NCBI GenBank assembly: GCA_947624795.1
Contig: CANQLY010000004.1
Span: forward strand, 1 to 36,753
DNA from: an uncultured Marinospirillum sp.
GTDB taxonomy: Bacteria; Pseudomonadota; Gammaproteobacteria; Pseudomonadales; Halomonadaceae
Direction of reading: 5' to 3'
Length of the DNA: 36,753 bases
The position numbers and the translations under genes are program-made. Position 1 is the stretch's first letter. The number at the start of each line of letters is the position of its first letter. Positions 10,775 to 21,250 of this stretch are shown piece after piece. Under the pieces are notes generated by a model. It saw nothing but the letters and a program-made list of their open reading frames with translations, searched no databases and was not told the origin of the DNA.

Positions 10775-10862
10775 TAAATAATACCTGCTTAATAATGAAT
10801 TCTGGAAAGGTTAATCCAATAACCTAGTGTAACGGAGCAATACACCTTGCAACAAGAGGTAG

Positions 10863-11492
10863 TCATGCCTCTGTTGGCAGCAGTTCAGCCAACAAACTAG
10901 CCTTCTCTAAGCGTTGCTTAGCTAATTCTAACCGTTTAGCAACAAAAATAGCGTTTAATTCGCTTAAAGCGTGTGAAAACTCATCATTTATTAGCAGGTA
11001 GTCGTATTCTTGCCAATGGCTCATCTCACTTATTGCTTGCTGCATTCTACCTTCAATAACATCAGCAGAATCTTGCCCACGTGCATTAAGCCTTTCACGT
11101 AGGGCTTGCAACGAAGGCGGTAAAATGAAAATACCGATGGCTTCAGGCATCTGTTTACGTACTTGCCCTGCTCCTTGCCAGTCAATTTCCAAAATAACAT
11201 CAATGCCTGCTTCTAAACGCGCATTAATGGCTAAACGTGATGTGCCATAATAATTTCCAAACACTTTTGCATGTTCAAAAAAAGCACCTTGATCAATTAA
11301 AGCTTGAAAAGCAGGCTTATCAACAAAATGGTAGTTAACACCATTTTCTTCTCCAGAGCGAGCAGTGCGCGTAGTATGCGAAACTGAAACCTCTAACCGG
11401 TCGATTTTTTTTAAAAGTGCTGCCACCAAACTAGTTTTACCTGCACCTGATGGCGCAGAGATAACGTAAAGATGCCCTTTTGATTGCGACAT
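10863..11492 (-). CDS. gmk: Guanylate kinase
   Basis: [17 protein letters not shown]-loop, [19 protein letters not shown]. Confidence 0.98.
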   Translation of the reverse strand: MSQSKGHLYVISAPSGAGKTSLVAALLKKIDRLEVSVSHTTRTARSGEENGVNYHFVDKPAFQALIDQGAFFEHAKVFGNYYGTSRLAINARLEAGIDVILEIDWQGAGQVRKQMPEAIGIFILPPSLQALRERLNARGQDSADVIEGRMQQAISEMSHWQEYDYLLINDEFSHALSELNAIFVAKRLELAKQRLEKASLLAELLPTEA

Positions 11493-11535
11493 AACAAGCC
11501 CTCTGAAATTATAATAAAAAATACTTAGCCATTTT

Positions 11536-11569
11536 CTGCAAAATAGCCACTTGCTGCAAAATAGTCACT
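11536..11569. repeat. Two tandem 16-nt direct repeats (1 mismatch) upstream of recN
   Basis: ctgcaaaatagccact and ctgcaaaatagtcact, period 18. Confidence 0.85.
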
Positions 11570-11579
11570 AGGGTATAAA
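11551..11579 (+). promoter_or_regulatory. Putative sigma70 promoter of recN
   Basis: TTGCTG (-35), 17-nt spacer, TATAAA (-10). Confidence 0.55.
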
Positions 11580-11584
11580 TGCAA

Positions 11585-11600
11585 CTGTATATACCCACAG
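11585..11600 (+). promoter_or_regulatory. LexA (SOS) box upstream of recN
   Basis: CTGTATATACCCACAG matches CTGT-N8-ACAG exactly; recN is a classical SOS gene. Confidence 0.9.
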
Positions 11601-11610
11601 GAGTAACGTC

Positions 11611-13266
11611 ATGCTAATTAACTTAAGTATTCGGCAGCTTGCCATTGTAGACCACCTTGAGCTTGAGTTTAGCAAGGGCATGACAGTTATTACTGGAGAA
11701 ACAGGCGCAGGTAAATCTATCTTGCTGCAAGCACTAGGTTTAGCGCTGGGCGATCGCTCTGATAGTAGCAGTGTTCGCCACGGTTCAAGCCGAGCAGAAA
11801 TTACTGCCAGCTTTGATTTAAGTCAACTGCCCCAAGCCAAAGATTGGCTAGAAAAACATGAGCTAGATAACAACGAATGCATTTTACGCCGCAGCCTACT
11901 AAGCAACGGGCGCTCTAAAGCTTGGATTAACGGCCAGCCTTGCCCTGTCCAACACCTTAAAGAGCTGGGGGGGTTATTGCTTGATATTCATGGCCAACAT
12001 GCTCACCAATCACTGTTGCGTAAAGAAACCCATTTAAAAGTGATTGACCAATACGCAGGCTTACAAAAACAAACTGCTGAACTGACCGCCACTTACCGCC
12101 ATTGGCACGCAGTGCATAAACGCATAGAAAACCTGCGCCAACAAGACGATGTGCAGCGCGCCCGCATTCAACTGCTGCGCTACCAAGTAGAAGAACTAGA
12201 CCAGCTAGCTATGCAAGCAGAAGAGCTTGGCGAGCTTGAAGCAGAGCAACAACAACTAGCCAATGCAGAGCAGCTTATTCAAACCAGCCAACAAGTGTTA
12301 GCTTTGTGTGACCATGAAGACAAGGCGGCGCTGCAGCTAGTTAACCAAGCGTTGCAGCTAATCAGTGAATTAAAAGCCCCAAGCCTACAACCTGTATTGC
12401 AAATGCTAGGCGAGGCACAAATTCAGCTGCAAGAAACCAGCAGCGAGCTAGAACATTATGCCAGCACGCTGGAAGTTGACCCAGAGCGCCTTAAGTGGGT
12501 TGAAGAGCGTTTAAGTGCGATTTATCAAACGGCTCGCAAGCACCATTTACAAGCCGAAGAGCTGCTTGCCCATCACGTCCAGTTAAAAAATGAATTAAAT
12601 GAGTTAGATAACGGTGAAACCAGCCTAGATTTACTCAGTGATGAATTAGTGCAATTAACTGAAAAATACCGCAACCAAGCCCTGCAACTAAAGAAAAAAC
12701 GTGAAGCCGCCGCCACGCATCTGCAACAAGCCGTTGATGAACAGTTGGCTTATTTGGGCATGGAAAAAAGCCAGTTTAAGGTAAGCTTTAAGCCCCTAGA
12801 AGGCTTGCATGCTTTGGGTACAGACGACATTGAATTTCTAATTGCACCCAACCCAGGTCAGCCCGCCAAGCCTTTAATACGGATTGCTTCAGGGGGCGAA
12901 TTATCAAGAATCAGCTTAGCAATTCAAGTGATTACAGCACAAACAAGTAGCATTCCAACCCTTGTTTTTGATGAAGTGGATGTGGGGATTTCTGGTGCCA
13001 CCGCAGAAATTGTAGGCCGTTTACTTAAGCAGTTAGCAAGCCGAGGGCAAATACTTTGTGTGACACATTTAGCTCAAGTCGCAGCACAGGGCGATCAACA
13101 TTTGCACATACACAAACTAATTGATCAAGATACGACTTTAACGCAAATGGCATTATTAGATGAAAAAGGTCGGGTAGGAGAGCTTGCTAGAATGCTGGGT
13201 GGCATTAAGCTTTCAGATCGTACACTCGCCCACGCTAAAGAAATGCTGAAAGGAAGCCGCCATTAG
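11611..13266 (+). CDS. recN: DNA repair protein RecN
   Basis: Walker A GETGAGKS, SMC-like coiled coils, SGGELSRISLA signature, FDEVDVGISG Walker B. Confidence 0.97.
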   Translation: MLINLSIRQLAIVDHLELEFSKGMTVITGETGAGKSILLQALGLALGDRSDSSSVRHGSSRAEITASFDLSQLPQAKDWLEKHELDNNECILRRSLLSNGRSKAWINGQPCPVQHLKELGGLLLDIHGQHAHQSLLRKETHLKVIDQYAGLQKQTAELTATYRHWHAVHKRIENLRQQDDVQRARIQLLRYQVEELDQLAMQAEELGELEAEQQQLANAEQLIQTSQQVLALCDHEDKAALQLVNQALQLISELKAPSLQPVLQMLGEAQIQLQETSSELEHYASTLEVDPERLKWVEERLSAIYQTARKHHLQAEELLAHHVQLKNELNELDNGETSLDLLSDELVQLTEKYRNQALQLKKKREAAATHLQQAVDEQLAYLGMEKSQFKVSFKPLEGLHALGTDDIEFLIAPNPGQPAKPLIRIASGGELSRISLAIQVITAQTSSIPTLVFDEVDVGISGATAEIVGRLLKQLASRGQILCVTHLAQVAAQGDQHLHIHKLIDQDTTLTQMALLDEKGRVGELARMLGGIKLSDRTLAHAKEMLKGSRH

Positions 13267-13287
13267 TTGGCGGCTTGCCTATTAAAG

Positions 13288-13710
13288 CTAACTGGTTTTT
13301 TTACGTACATAAAGTACAAGGGAGTGGTCTACTAACTCTAAACCGTGCGATTCAGCTAATTGATGCTGTAGCTTTTCAAGCTGCTCATCAAAAAACTCAA
13401 TCACATCACCTGTTTCCACATCAACCATGTGGTCGTGGTGCTCCTCTGCTGACAGCTCAAATACGGCATGGCCGCCATCAAAGTTGTGCTTATCAACCAA
13501 ACCTGCTGCTTCAAACTGGGTTAAAACACGGTATACGGTTGCCAAGCCGACGTCTTCACCGGCATCAATTAATGCTTTGTACACATCTTCTGCGCTTAAG
13601 TGATCGTCTGCACGACGCTCCAACACCTGCAAAATCTTGATACGGGGCAAGGTCACTTTCAGACCTACTTTTCTCAATTCTTGGTTTTTATCAGCCATTA
13701 GAACTCTCAA
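13288..13710 (-). CDS. fur: Ferric uptake regulator
   Basis: LRKVGLKVTLPRIKIL, HHDHMVDVETGDVIEF metal-binding motif; 140 aa. Confidence 0.97.
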   Translation of the reverse strand: MRVLMADKNQELRKVGLKVTLPRIKILQVLERRADDHLSAEDVYKALIDAGEDVGLATVYRVLTQFEAAGLVDKHNFDGGHAVFELSAEEHHDHMVDVETGDVIEFFDEQLEKLQHQLAESHGLELVDHSLVLYVRKKTS

Positions 13711-13807
13711 TACAAAAGTGATCAGAACACTTCGCTGTAGCGCAAAGTTTAAGTATCATGTAAACACTACTATTATTGACCGAAGTAAAACAGAGTTAAA
13801 CACCTAG

Positions 13808-14161
13808 ATGAATAAAAAACCAACTAAAACACTCAACTTTCTGCTCATTGCTATTTTATTAAGTGCCTTTTCAAGTGGTTGTAGCTGGTTCAGCCCCTAC
13901 AAACAAGGCATTCAACAGGGTAACATTTTAGATGAAGAAGCCGTAGAGCAGCTAAAAATAGGCATGAGCCAAGAGCAAGTCTTATACATTTTAGGCTCAC
14001 CACTTTTAAAATCGCCCAACAACCCTAACCAGTGGGATTACATTGCCCAACTGCGTTTAGGCCAAAAATTAGTTGAGCGAGAAACGTTAAGGCTTAGTTT
14101 TGAACTAAACCCTCGGGGCGAATTACGTTTAAGCCAAATGAATCATCAGCCTAAACAGTAA
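13808..14161 (+). CDS. bamE: Outer membrane assembly lipoprotein BamE (SmpA/OmlA)
   Basis: Lipobox-like LLSAFSSGCSW; GMSQEQVLYILGSPLL; divergent from fur. Confidence 0.93.
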   Translation: MNKKPTKTLNFLLIAILLSAFSSGCSWFSPYKQGIQQGNILDEEAVEQLKIGMSQEQVLYILGSPLLKSPNNPNQWDYIAQLRLGQKLVERETLRLSFELNPRGELRLSQMNHQPKQ

Positions 14162-14170
14162 GCCATAAAC

Positions 14171-14491
14171 TTAAGCTTCAGTTGCTTTTTTTTCAGCCCG
14201 TTGAATACGAGATAGCTTAGGATCTGCTAGCAAAGGGCGGTAAATCTCAATTCGATCGCCTTGCCTAACCGCTTGTTCAGAAGGCTTAGCAACCAGTTTA
14301 CCAAAAACACCCAAGCGCGCCGATGCAATATCTAGTTCAGGAAAATAATCGGTGATTCCTGAATTCAAAGCAGCATCAAGTAAGCTTGTGCCTGCAAGTA
14401 CACTTACTTGCAGAATCTTTTGCTTATCGGGTAGGGCAAAGGCAACTTCTATGCTTAGTTTTTCACTTGAATTAACTGCTAGGTTTGCCAT
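14171..14491 (-). CDS. rnfH: RnfH family ubiquitin-like protein (UPF0125)
   Basis: Sequence ...IEVAFALPDKQ...YFPELDIASARLGVFGKLV...RQGDRIEIYRPLLADPK; adjacent to ratA. Start assumed at MANLAV. Confidence 0.88.
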   Translation of the reverse strand: MANLAVNSSEKLSIEVAFALPDKQKILQVSVLAGTSLLDAALNSGITDYFPELDIASARLGVFGKLVAKPSEQAVRQGDRIEIYRPLLADPKLSRIQRAEKKATEA

Positions 14492-14918
14492 AAACAACAT
14501 CTGCACGTTTTACAAAGGCTTCAACTTGGCTGGCAGCCATTTGGCTAAATAGGGGTGTTAAAGCTGCTGAAATAAGGCGGCCACCGGCCACTTCAAAATC
14601 TATTTCAAAATTAACCTTACAAGCCGTTTCACTTAAAGGCTGAAAATACCAACTGCCTTCAAGCTTTTTAAAAGGGCCATCCACTAATTTTAACTCGATG
14701 CGTTCAGGGTCAAATAACTCGTTACGGGTAGTAAAACGGTATTTCATGCCTGCTTTAGAAAGCTCTAATTCACCAATCAAATAACTTTCTTCTCGATGAA
14801 TCAAGCGTGCATCACTGCAACCGGGAAGAAATTTAGGGTAAGATTCACAATCATTAATCAGCTCAAACATTTCTTTTGCAGAATGCATCACCAAGGCAGA
14901 GCGACTGATGCGACTCAT
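14472..14918 (-). CDS. ratA: RatA/COQ10-like START domain protein
   Basis: MSRISRSALVMHSAKEMFELINDCESYPKFLPGC; conserved neighbour of smpB/rnfH. Confidence 0.9.
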   Translation of the reverse strand: MSRISRSALVMHSAKEMFELINDCESYPKFLPGCSDARLIHREESYLIGELELSKAGMKYRFTTRNELFDPERIELKLVDGPFKKLEGSWYFQPLSETACKVNFEIDFEVAGGRLISAALTPLFSQMAASQVEAFVKRADVVYGKPSS

Positions 14919-15028
14919 AATTCACTCCAATATCTCAATATAATGGAGTAAATTCTAACATGACCACCAGTAGCTGTGCCTTACTTGCGACCTTTTTATA
15001 GTGAATTAACACCAAGAGCTAATCGAAA

Positions 15029-15514
15029 ATGGCTAAAAAACCTAAAAAAAAGCTTAGCAGTAACACCATAGCGGTTAACCGCCGTGCTAGGCATGAGTAC
15101 CACATTGAAGAAACTTTAGAGGCAGGCTTAGTGCTGTCTGGGTGGGAAGTAAAAAGCCTAAGGGCAGGCAAGTGTCAGCTAACAGATACTTACATTCTTA
15201 TTAAAGACCAAGAAGCTTGGCTGCTAGGCTCACACATAACGCCGCTACTTAGCGCATCTACCCACGTCATTGCTGATCCAACACGCACCCGTAAACTGTT
15301 ACTGCACCACAAAGAAATTGTGCGTTTGTTGGGGCAGATAAACCAAAAAGGCTTTACTTGCGTACCCTTGTCGCTTTACTGGAAAGGCAATAAAGTTAAA
15401 TGCCAGCTAGCTTTAGTAAAAGGCAAGCAAACCCATGATAAACGCGCAACAGATAAAGACCGCGACTGGGAACGCCAAAAAGGCCGTATTATGCGAGAAA
15501 AAAACAAACAGTGA
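15029..15514 (+). CDS. smpB: SsrA-binding protein SmpB
   Basis: [52 protein letters not shown]. Confidence 0.98.
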   Translation: MAKKPKKKLSSNTIAVNRRARHEYHIEETLEAGLVLSGWEVKSLRAGKCQLTDTYILIKDQEAWLLGSHITPLLSASTHVIADPTRTRKLLLHHKEIVRLLGQINQKGFTCVPLSLYWKGNKVKCQLALVKGKQTHDKRATDKDRDWERQKGRIMREKNKQ

Positions 15515-15611
15515 CCAATAAACAGTCAAGTAAACAGTCAAGCCTGCACAGTGCATTAAGTTTAGTTGTGGTTTAACTAAAGGACTGTGGTAGAATAGTG
15601 ATTCACTGAAT

Positions 15612-15973
15612 GGGGACGTCCTGGCTTCGACGCCGGTAGCAAAACCTAAGGTGCATGCCGAGAGGGAAGCAACTCTCGTAAATCAAAAACTTCAAATATT
15701 ATAGTCGCAAACGACGAAAACTACGCTCTAGCCGCTTAGGCTACTCATGAAGCCATGTTGCCTATCGCCGGTGAATTGAGACTTATGAGCGCTGCAAGAT
15801 AGGATCGCGACAAAGATAGCTTTCGTTGGCGTCGCTAAAACTAAATCGAAAGATCGCTGAAGGGTATCCTGTTCGTCGGAGACCTAACGGTTAAAACAAA
15901 TGACGAAACTAAGCATGTAGATCCAAGGGCAGAGTGCCGACGGACGCGGGTTCAACTCCCGCCGTCTCCACCA
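15612..15973 (+). ncRNA. ssrA: Transfer-messenger RNA (tmRNA), tag peptide ANDENYALAA
   Basis: 5' end GGGGACGTCCTGGCTTCGACG; 3' end GGTTCAACTCCCGCCGTCTCCACCA with 7-bp acceptor pairing; tag gca aac gac gaa aac tac gct cta gcc gct tag at 15707-15739; next to smpB. Confidence 0.97.
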
Positions 15974-15984
15974 AACACCTAAAA

Positions 15985-16017
15985 AGCCCCCACCTTATTC
16001 AGGTCGGGGCTTTTTTT
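15985..16017 (+). terminator. Rho-independent terminator after tmRNA
   Basis: AGCCCCCACCT-TATTC-AGGTCGGGGCT stem (one mismatch) followed by a T run. Confidence 0.9.
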
Positions 16018-16046
16018 ATCTTTATTTAAATTTAAACAGGTGCTGT

Positions 16047-16865
16047 ATGCGTATTCTGCTCTATTCAGACTACCCAGCTTTGTTCGAGGCATTGCAAGAA
16101 GAATCTAAGCATTATTCTGGAATTACGCTGCTTCAAGCCAGCCCAGATACTGAAATATTAACGCTGCCTGATTTTCAGTTTTTACTTTTAGCACCCCTTG
16201 CTGAAAGCACTGAAGTGGGCGCAACGCCGCTCTTTGCAAACCAATTAGATACTTGGCAAGAAAAAATAGCCGATTTAGTCGAGCTGTGTCATTTAAGGCA
16301 ATCGCAGTTATTGCTTATATCATCTGACTTAGTTTTTACACCCAGTCAGTTAATTGCAAACGAGCTTGATGCACCAGAAAACACAACACCCTTGGCTACT
16401 AGCTTGTTGGCATTAGAAAAAATAACCGCCCAATTACCCCAGTCAGTTATTTTACGTTTACCACCCAGTTTAAGCGCTGCACCTGAAGGGGGTTTAGCCC
16501 AGCTGATCGCCCACTGCAAAGCAAAAGAATTAGCCGCACAAGCTGCACAAATTAACTACCGGGGTTTACAGCCCTTAGATGATGTTGCACGCATTTTATT
16601 AAGCATGGCTTTACAAGTTGAGGCAGGCGCAGAAGCATCAGGAATTTACCATTACGCAGGCAGCGAACCAGTTAGCCAAAGTGAATTGTTAGCCACCTTA
16701 ACGCGCCTATTAAAACTAGAAGCTGACCCAGCAATAACAACCACTCATCAGATAAGCTCATCCATTCGGCCAAGCTTGTCCACCCAGCGGCTTTTAGATG
16801 CTTTTGGTATTCACCCCCGTGCATGGCGAGAAAAACTACCTAAACTGCTGGAGCAGCTGAAATGA
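16047..16865 (+). CDS. Sugar nucleotide-binding (RmlD/NAD-dependent epimerase-like) protein
   Basis: Short-chain epimerase-like layout and C-terminal RPSLSTQRLLDAFGIHPRAWREKLPKLL, typical of RmlD-like proteins; weak Rossmann N-terminus. Confidence 0.65.
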   Translation: MRILLYSDYPALFEALQEESKHYSGITLLQASPDTEILTLPDFQFLLLAPLAESTEVGATPLFANQLDTWQEKIADLVELCHLRQSQLLLISSDLVFTPSQLIANELDAPENTTPLATSLLALEKITAQLPQSVILRLPPSLSAAPEGGLAQLIAHCKAKELAAQAAQINYRGLQPLDDVARILLSMALQVEAGAEASGIYHYAGSEPVSQSELLATLTRLLKLEADPAITTTHQISSSIRPSLSTQRLLDAFGIHPRAWREKLPKLLEQLK

Positions 16866-17617
16866 ATCAGCCAAAACCACGTAAGCCTCAGCCTTTTGGT
16901 AGCCTAGTGTTTTATTTTGGTTACTTTTCAGCTTTATTAGTCATTGGTGCTCCCATGGCACTTTTGTCTATCCCTTTGCCTTTAAGGCAGCGCTTTTCAT
17001 TGCTTAACTTATATAACCGCTTTGTGCTTTTTTGGTTAAGGGTTACTTGTGGCATCGAATACCGTTTTGAAGGCTTAGAAAACATACCAGCGACTAGCCA
17101 TGTGATGGTTTCTAATCATCAAAGTGAATGGGAAACCATTATTTTGCACACACTTAAACCCCCTTTATGCACAGTGCTTAAACAAGAGTTGCTTAATATT
17201 CCCATTTTTGGCTGGGGATTAAGATTAATCAAACCCATACCACTTGACCGAAGCCAGCCGGCTAAAATGCTTCGCAAGGTTTTAAAAGTGGGTGGCGAAC
17301 GCCTTGAAGAAGGGTTATCAGTGCTTATTTTTCCTGAAGGCACACGGGTTGCCCCTGGCCAGCGCAAACCTTTTAGTAAAAGTGCCGCCATGATTGCCTG
17401 TAAAGCAGGTGTGCCAGTTGTGCCAGTGGCACACAATGCAGGCGAGCATTGGAACCCTAAAAACTGGGTGAAAATGTCGGGTACTTTATCGATGCGTATT
17501 GGCAAACCCATTCCCACACTTGGGCGCAGGGCCGATGAAGTCATTGCAGAAGCTGAAGCTTGGGTTGAAAAGCAGCTGGTTGAAATATCAGCCATACCTC
17601 GTCCTAGCGCAGAATAA
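16862..17617 (+). CDS. plsC: 1-acyl-sn-glycerol-3-phosphate acyltransferase
   Basis: VSNHQSEWE (NHxxxxD/E variant) and FPEGTRV motifs; overlaps the preceding gene by 4 nt. Confidence 0.92.
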   Translation: MNQPKPRKPQPFGSLVFYFGYFSALLVIGAPMALLSIPLPLRQRFSLLNLYNRFVLFWLRVTCGIEYRFEGLENIPATSHVMVSNHQSEWETIILHTLKPPLCTVLKQELLNIPIFGWGLRLIKPIPLDRSQPAKMLRKVLKVGGERLEEGLSVLIFPEGTRVAPGQRKPFSKSAAMIACKAGVPVVPVAHNAGEHWNPKNWVKMSGTLSMRIGKPIPTLGRRADEVIAEAEAWVEKQLVEISAIPRPSAE

Positions 17618-17624
17618 AAGCAGT

Positions 17625-17660
17625 AAAAAAACCCCAAACATCCAATGTTTGGGGTTTTTT
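17625..17660. terminator. Bidirectional rho-independent terminator between plsC and fabB
   Basis: AAAAAACCCCAAACA-TCCAA-TGTTTGGGGTTTTTT. Confidence 0.92.
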
Positions 17661-17694
17661 ATTATTGACTATTTTTTGTTTTTAGCTAAGCCGA

Positions 17695-18927
17695 TTAAGC
17701 AGCAGGGCAACGCTGAAAAACTAAACAAGCGTTAGTGCCACCAAAACCAAAACTGTTCGATAAAATACGGTTCAAAGTTACGTTTTCGCGTGCTTTGCCA
17801 ATAACAATATCTAAACCGGCGGCAGCTTCATCTAAATTATCGACGTTTGCCGAAGCTGTAATGAAGTTATTTTCCATCATTAACAAGGAGTAGATTGCTT
17901 CTTGAACGCTGGTTGCGCCAAGTGAGTGCCCCGTTAGCGACTTAGTTGAACTAAGGGGAGGGCAAGCATCGCCAAATACTTCACGAATGGCTTTTAGCTC
18001 AGCCATGTCGCCTACAGGCGTTGAAGTGCCGTGAGTATTGATGTAATCAATCTTGCGATCTTCTAATGCTAAGCCTTCCATTGCCTGTTGCATGCAACGT
18101 GCAGCACCCTCACCTGAAGGCGCAACCATGTCATAGCCATCAGATGTTGCGCCATAACCAACAAGCTCAGCATAAATTTTTGCACCCCGAGCTTTGGCGT
18201 GTTCTAACTCTTCTAAAACTAACATGCCACCACCACCGGCAATAACAAAACCATCACGGTCTGCATCATACGCACGGGAAGCTTTTTCAGGGGTTGCATT
18301 GTAGTTAGTCGACAATGCGCCCATTGCATCAAACAAAGAGGACATCGTCCAGTGTTCTTCTTCGCCACCGCCTGCAAACACCACATCTTGCTTGCCTAGC
18401 TGAATCATTTCCATTGCATTACCAATGCAGTGGGCAGAAGTGGCACAAGCAGAAGATATAGAATAGTTCACGCCTTTAATTTTAAAAGGAGTCGCCAAGC
18501 AAGCAGAAACAGTGCTACCCATAGTGCGTGTTACACGGTAAGGCCCAACCCGGCGCAAACCCTTTTCACGCAAAATATCAGCAGCTTCTACTTGGTTGGC
18601 CGAAGATGCACCACCAGAGCCTGCAATCAGCCCTGTACGCACATTAGAAACCTGCTCTTCAGTTAGCCCAGAATCTTCAACTGCCTGCTGCATGGCTAAA
18701 TAGGCAAAGGCTGCCGCATCACCCATAAAGCGCTTTAGTTTACGGTCAATTAATTCGTCTAAATTTAGATCAATACTGCCAGCCACGTGGCTGCGAAATC
18801 CCATATCGGCATAGTCTTGTTTAAATTTAATGCCAGAACGCCCTAGGCGCAGTGCATCGATAACACTTGCCTTGTCTGACCCTAAGCATGAAACAATGCC
18901 CAAGCCTGTAACAACAACTCGTTTCAT
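17695..18927 (-). CDS. fabB: 3-oxoacyl-[ACP] synthase I
   Basis: Active site [51 protein letters not shown]; paired with fabA. Confidence 0.97.
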   Translation of the reverse strand: MKRVVVTGLGIVSCLGSDKASVIDALRLGRSGIKFKQDYADMGFRSHVAGSIDLNLDELIDRKLKRFMGDAAAFAYLAMQQAVEDSGLTEEQVSNVRTGLIAGSGGASSANQVEAADILREKGLRRVGPYRVTRTMGSTVSACLATPFKIKGVNYSISSACATSAHCIGNAMEMIQLGKQDVVFAGGGEEEHWTMSSLFDAMGALSTNYNATPEKASRAYDADRDGFVIAGGGGMLVLEELEHAKARGAKIYAELVGYGATSDGYDMVAPSGEGAARCMQQAMEGLALEDRKIDYINTHGTSTPVGDMAELKAIREVFGDACPPLSSTKSLTGHSLGATSVQEAIYSLLMMENNFITASANVDNLDEAAAGLDIVIGKARENVTLNRILSNSFGFGGTNACLVFQRCPAA

Positions 18928-18941
18928 TCGTTAGTTCTCCC

Positions 18942-19457
18942 TTAGAAGCCACTAGTACTAGAAAATAAACCTACACGTAAATCTTTAGCCTCATAAATCT
19001 TACGGCCATCCACTTCCATTACGCCATCGGCAATACCCAAAATTAATTTGCGGCTCATGGTGCGTTTAATATCAATACGGTAAGTTACTAGCTTTGCAGA
19101 AGGCAAGACTTGGCCAGTAAATTTAACGTCACCACTTCCCAAAGCTCGACCACGGCCAGGGTTGCCCTGCCAGCCTAAATAAAAACCAACCAACTGCCAC
19201 ATGGCATCTAAGCCCAAACAACCTGGCATAACAGGGTCACCTGGAAAGTGACAATCGAAAAACCATAAGTCAGGTGTAATGTCTAACTCTGCAATAATTT
19301 GACCTTTACCATAAGCACCCCCATTAGTATCAATGGTAATGATGCGGTTAAGCATCAGCATATTAGGCATAGGCAGCTGGGCATTGCCAGGACCAAAAAG
19401 TTCGCCACGGCCACAAGCCAAAAGTTCTTCATAGGTGTAGGAGTTTTGTTGGGTCAC
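18942..19457 (-). CDS. fabA: 3-hydroxydecanoyl-[ACP] dehydratase/isomerase
   Basis: [30 protein letters not shown]. Confidence 0.98.
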   Translation of the reverse strand: MTQQNSYTYEELLACGRGELFGPGNAQLPMPNMLMLNRIITIDTNGGAYGKGQIIAELDITPDLWFFDCHFPGDPVMPGCLGLDAMWQLVGFYLGWQGNPGRGRALGSGDVKFTGQVLPSAKLVTYRIDIKRTMSRKLILGIADGVMEVDGRKIYEAKDLRVGLFSSTSGF

Positions 19458-19639
19458 TGGATACTTCCGTTGATTAGAATAATATTTATTTAAAGGTTAG
19501 GTTAACTCTGTTTGGTAGTTTACTGGCAAAACAAGCGATTTGCATCTGCTGCGACTTAATGCCTACTAAGTTATCATTTTAAGTCAAAACCCCCCGCTCT
19601 TAACCTGCTACAATAATATTCCATAAATTTCCTTTAAAT

Positions 19640-21238
19640 ATGGCAGCACTTACGACACACGTTACTATGAAAATAAACCTGCCAATAACTAATCAGCAGA
19701 TCACTTTGACTGCTAAAGATCAGTTAGTTTCTACAACCGATCTTAAAGGTTCAACAACTTACGCTAATAGTGATTTTCAACGTATCAGTGGTTTTTCAAG
19801 TGAAGAATTGTTAGGCATTAATCATAACTTAGTTCGCCACCCAGAGATGCCGCCCATTGCTTTTGCAGACCTTTGGGTACGCCTTAAAGCAGGTGAATCT
19901 TGGATGGGGGTAGTTAAAAATCGCTGCAAAAATGGTGATTATTATTGGGTTGATGCTTTTATATCCCCTGTTTTTGAAGAAGGTCAACACACTGGCTATC
20001 AATCTGTTCGCGTTAAGCCAGACAAGGATTTAGTGAAAAGAGCCTCTGTAACCTATGCAGCATTAAACGCTGGCAAACAAAAAGCACCTCGTAAACGCTG
20101 GTCTGCTTATGGTTTATTGCTTGGGTTAATTCTGCTGCAAATACTGTCCACTTTAACTATACTTTACCTTATTGATGACCGAAGTATTGCTGGTTTTTTT
20201 GTAGGGTTTTTAGGCTTAATTATTTTGGGTGTTACAGCTGTTTTTCTTAATCCACTGAAAAACATTTACAAAAAAGCACTAAGCATTGTGGATAACCCCG
20301 TTGCACAACAAGTTTATAGTGGCAGCATGAACGAATTTGGTGCACTTGATTTAGCTTTACGTACCCAGCAAGCGCAGTTACGCACAGTGGTTGGGCGAGT
20401 GCAAGATGCAACTAAAAGCTTAGGTAGCGTTGCTAGTACAACAGAACATGCCATTCACCAAGCAGAACAAAGTGTTGCCGACCAAGAAGCGCATTTAAAC
20501 GACCTTACTAGCTTAGTAGACCAGCTAGATGGCAGCATTAAAGAAATAGAACACAGCATGCAAGGCATCAATAATGCCAACGAATACATGGATAAAGAAA
20601 CGCACCGTGGTCAAACCAGTGTTAAAGCCAGTATAGAAAGTGTTAAGCGTATGGCTAAACGCTTAGATTCAGTCACTGTTAGCATTGAAAGCCTGCGTGA
20701 AGACGCCAAAGCCATTAGCGACAGTGTGCATGCCATTACTGAAATAGCCGACCAAACTAACCTACTAGCTTTAAATGCTGCCATTGAAGCCGCCAGAGCC
20801 GGTGATTCAGGCCGTGGATTTGCTGTGGTGGCCGATTCTGTACGTCAATTAGCAAGTAACACCCAGCAGGTTACTGAGACCATTACCACCCGCATTGCTG
20901 TTATTCAAGGCAACATAGATACCTCAATAAAGCAGATGCTAGAAAGCCACCAAGAAGGCCAAGTAACGGTTGTGCAAATTGAAAAGGCAGGCTTAGTGTT
21001 AGATGAAATGACCATTGCAGCAGACAATGTGCTTAATTCAAGTCAGCGTGTTGCAATAGCAGTAGAAGAACAAGCTCAAGCCAACAGCAGTGTTATTGAT
21101 AGCTTGCAACAGCTTAGGGGGGTTGCTAACACTACACGCATACAAGCAGCTGCAACGTCTCGCAGTACCGACCAGCTAACTGAGCAGATAAGAAAGATGG
21201 ATTCTTTAGCTAAAGCTTTTTCAAATAAATCCTTGTGA
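19640..21238 (+). CDS. Aer-like methyl-accepting chemotaxis protein (N-terminal PAS, two TM helices, MCP signalling domain)
   Basis: PAS region [39 protein letters not shown]; signalling tip [37 protein letters not shown]. Start may be the internal MKINLP. Confidence 0.93.
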   Translation: MAALTTHVTMKINLPITNQQITLTAKDQLVSTTDLKGSTTYANSDFQRISGFSSEELLGINHNLVRHPEMPPIAFADLWVRLKAGESWMGVVKNRCKNGDYYWVDAFISPVFEEGQHTGYQSVRVKPDKDLVKRASVTYAALNAGKQKAPRKRWSAYGLLLGLILLQILSTLTILYLIDDRSIAGFFVGFLGLIILGVTAVFLNPLKNIYKKALSIVDNPVAQQVYSGSMNEFGALDLALRTQQAQLRTVVGRVQDATKSLGSVASTTEHAIHQAEQSVADQEAHLNDLTSLVDQLDGSIKEIEHSMQGINNANEYMDKETHRGQTSVKASIESVKRMAKRLDSVTVSIESLREDAKAISDSVHAITEIADQTNLLALNAAIEAARAGDSGRGFAVVADSVRQLASNTQQVTETITTRIAVIQGNIDTSIKQMLESHQEGQVTVVQIEKAGLVLDEMTIAADNVLNSSQRVAIAVEEQAQANSSVIDSLQQLRGVANTTRIQAAATSRSTDQLTEQIRKMDSLAKAFSNKSL

Positions 21239-21250
21239 TAAGTGATTGCG

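Noticed and set aside
13254-13276. 8-bp hairpin AAGCCGCC/GGCGGCTT at the recN stop codon as a terminator
   Set aside because: A real inverted repeat, but without a T-run right after the stem; too weak to call a terminator.
15601-16046. tmRNA-associated genomic island or attachment site
   Set aside because: ssrA is a common integration site, but the 3' end is followed directly by a terminator and housekeeping genes, with no integrase or att-like duplication in the window.
17119-17637. 172-aa minus-strand ORF
   Set aside because: Antisense to plsC, no family features.
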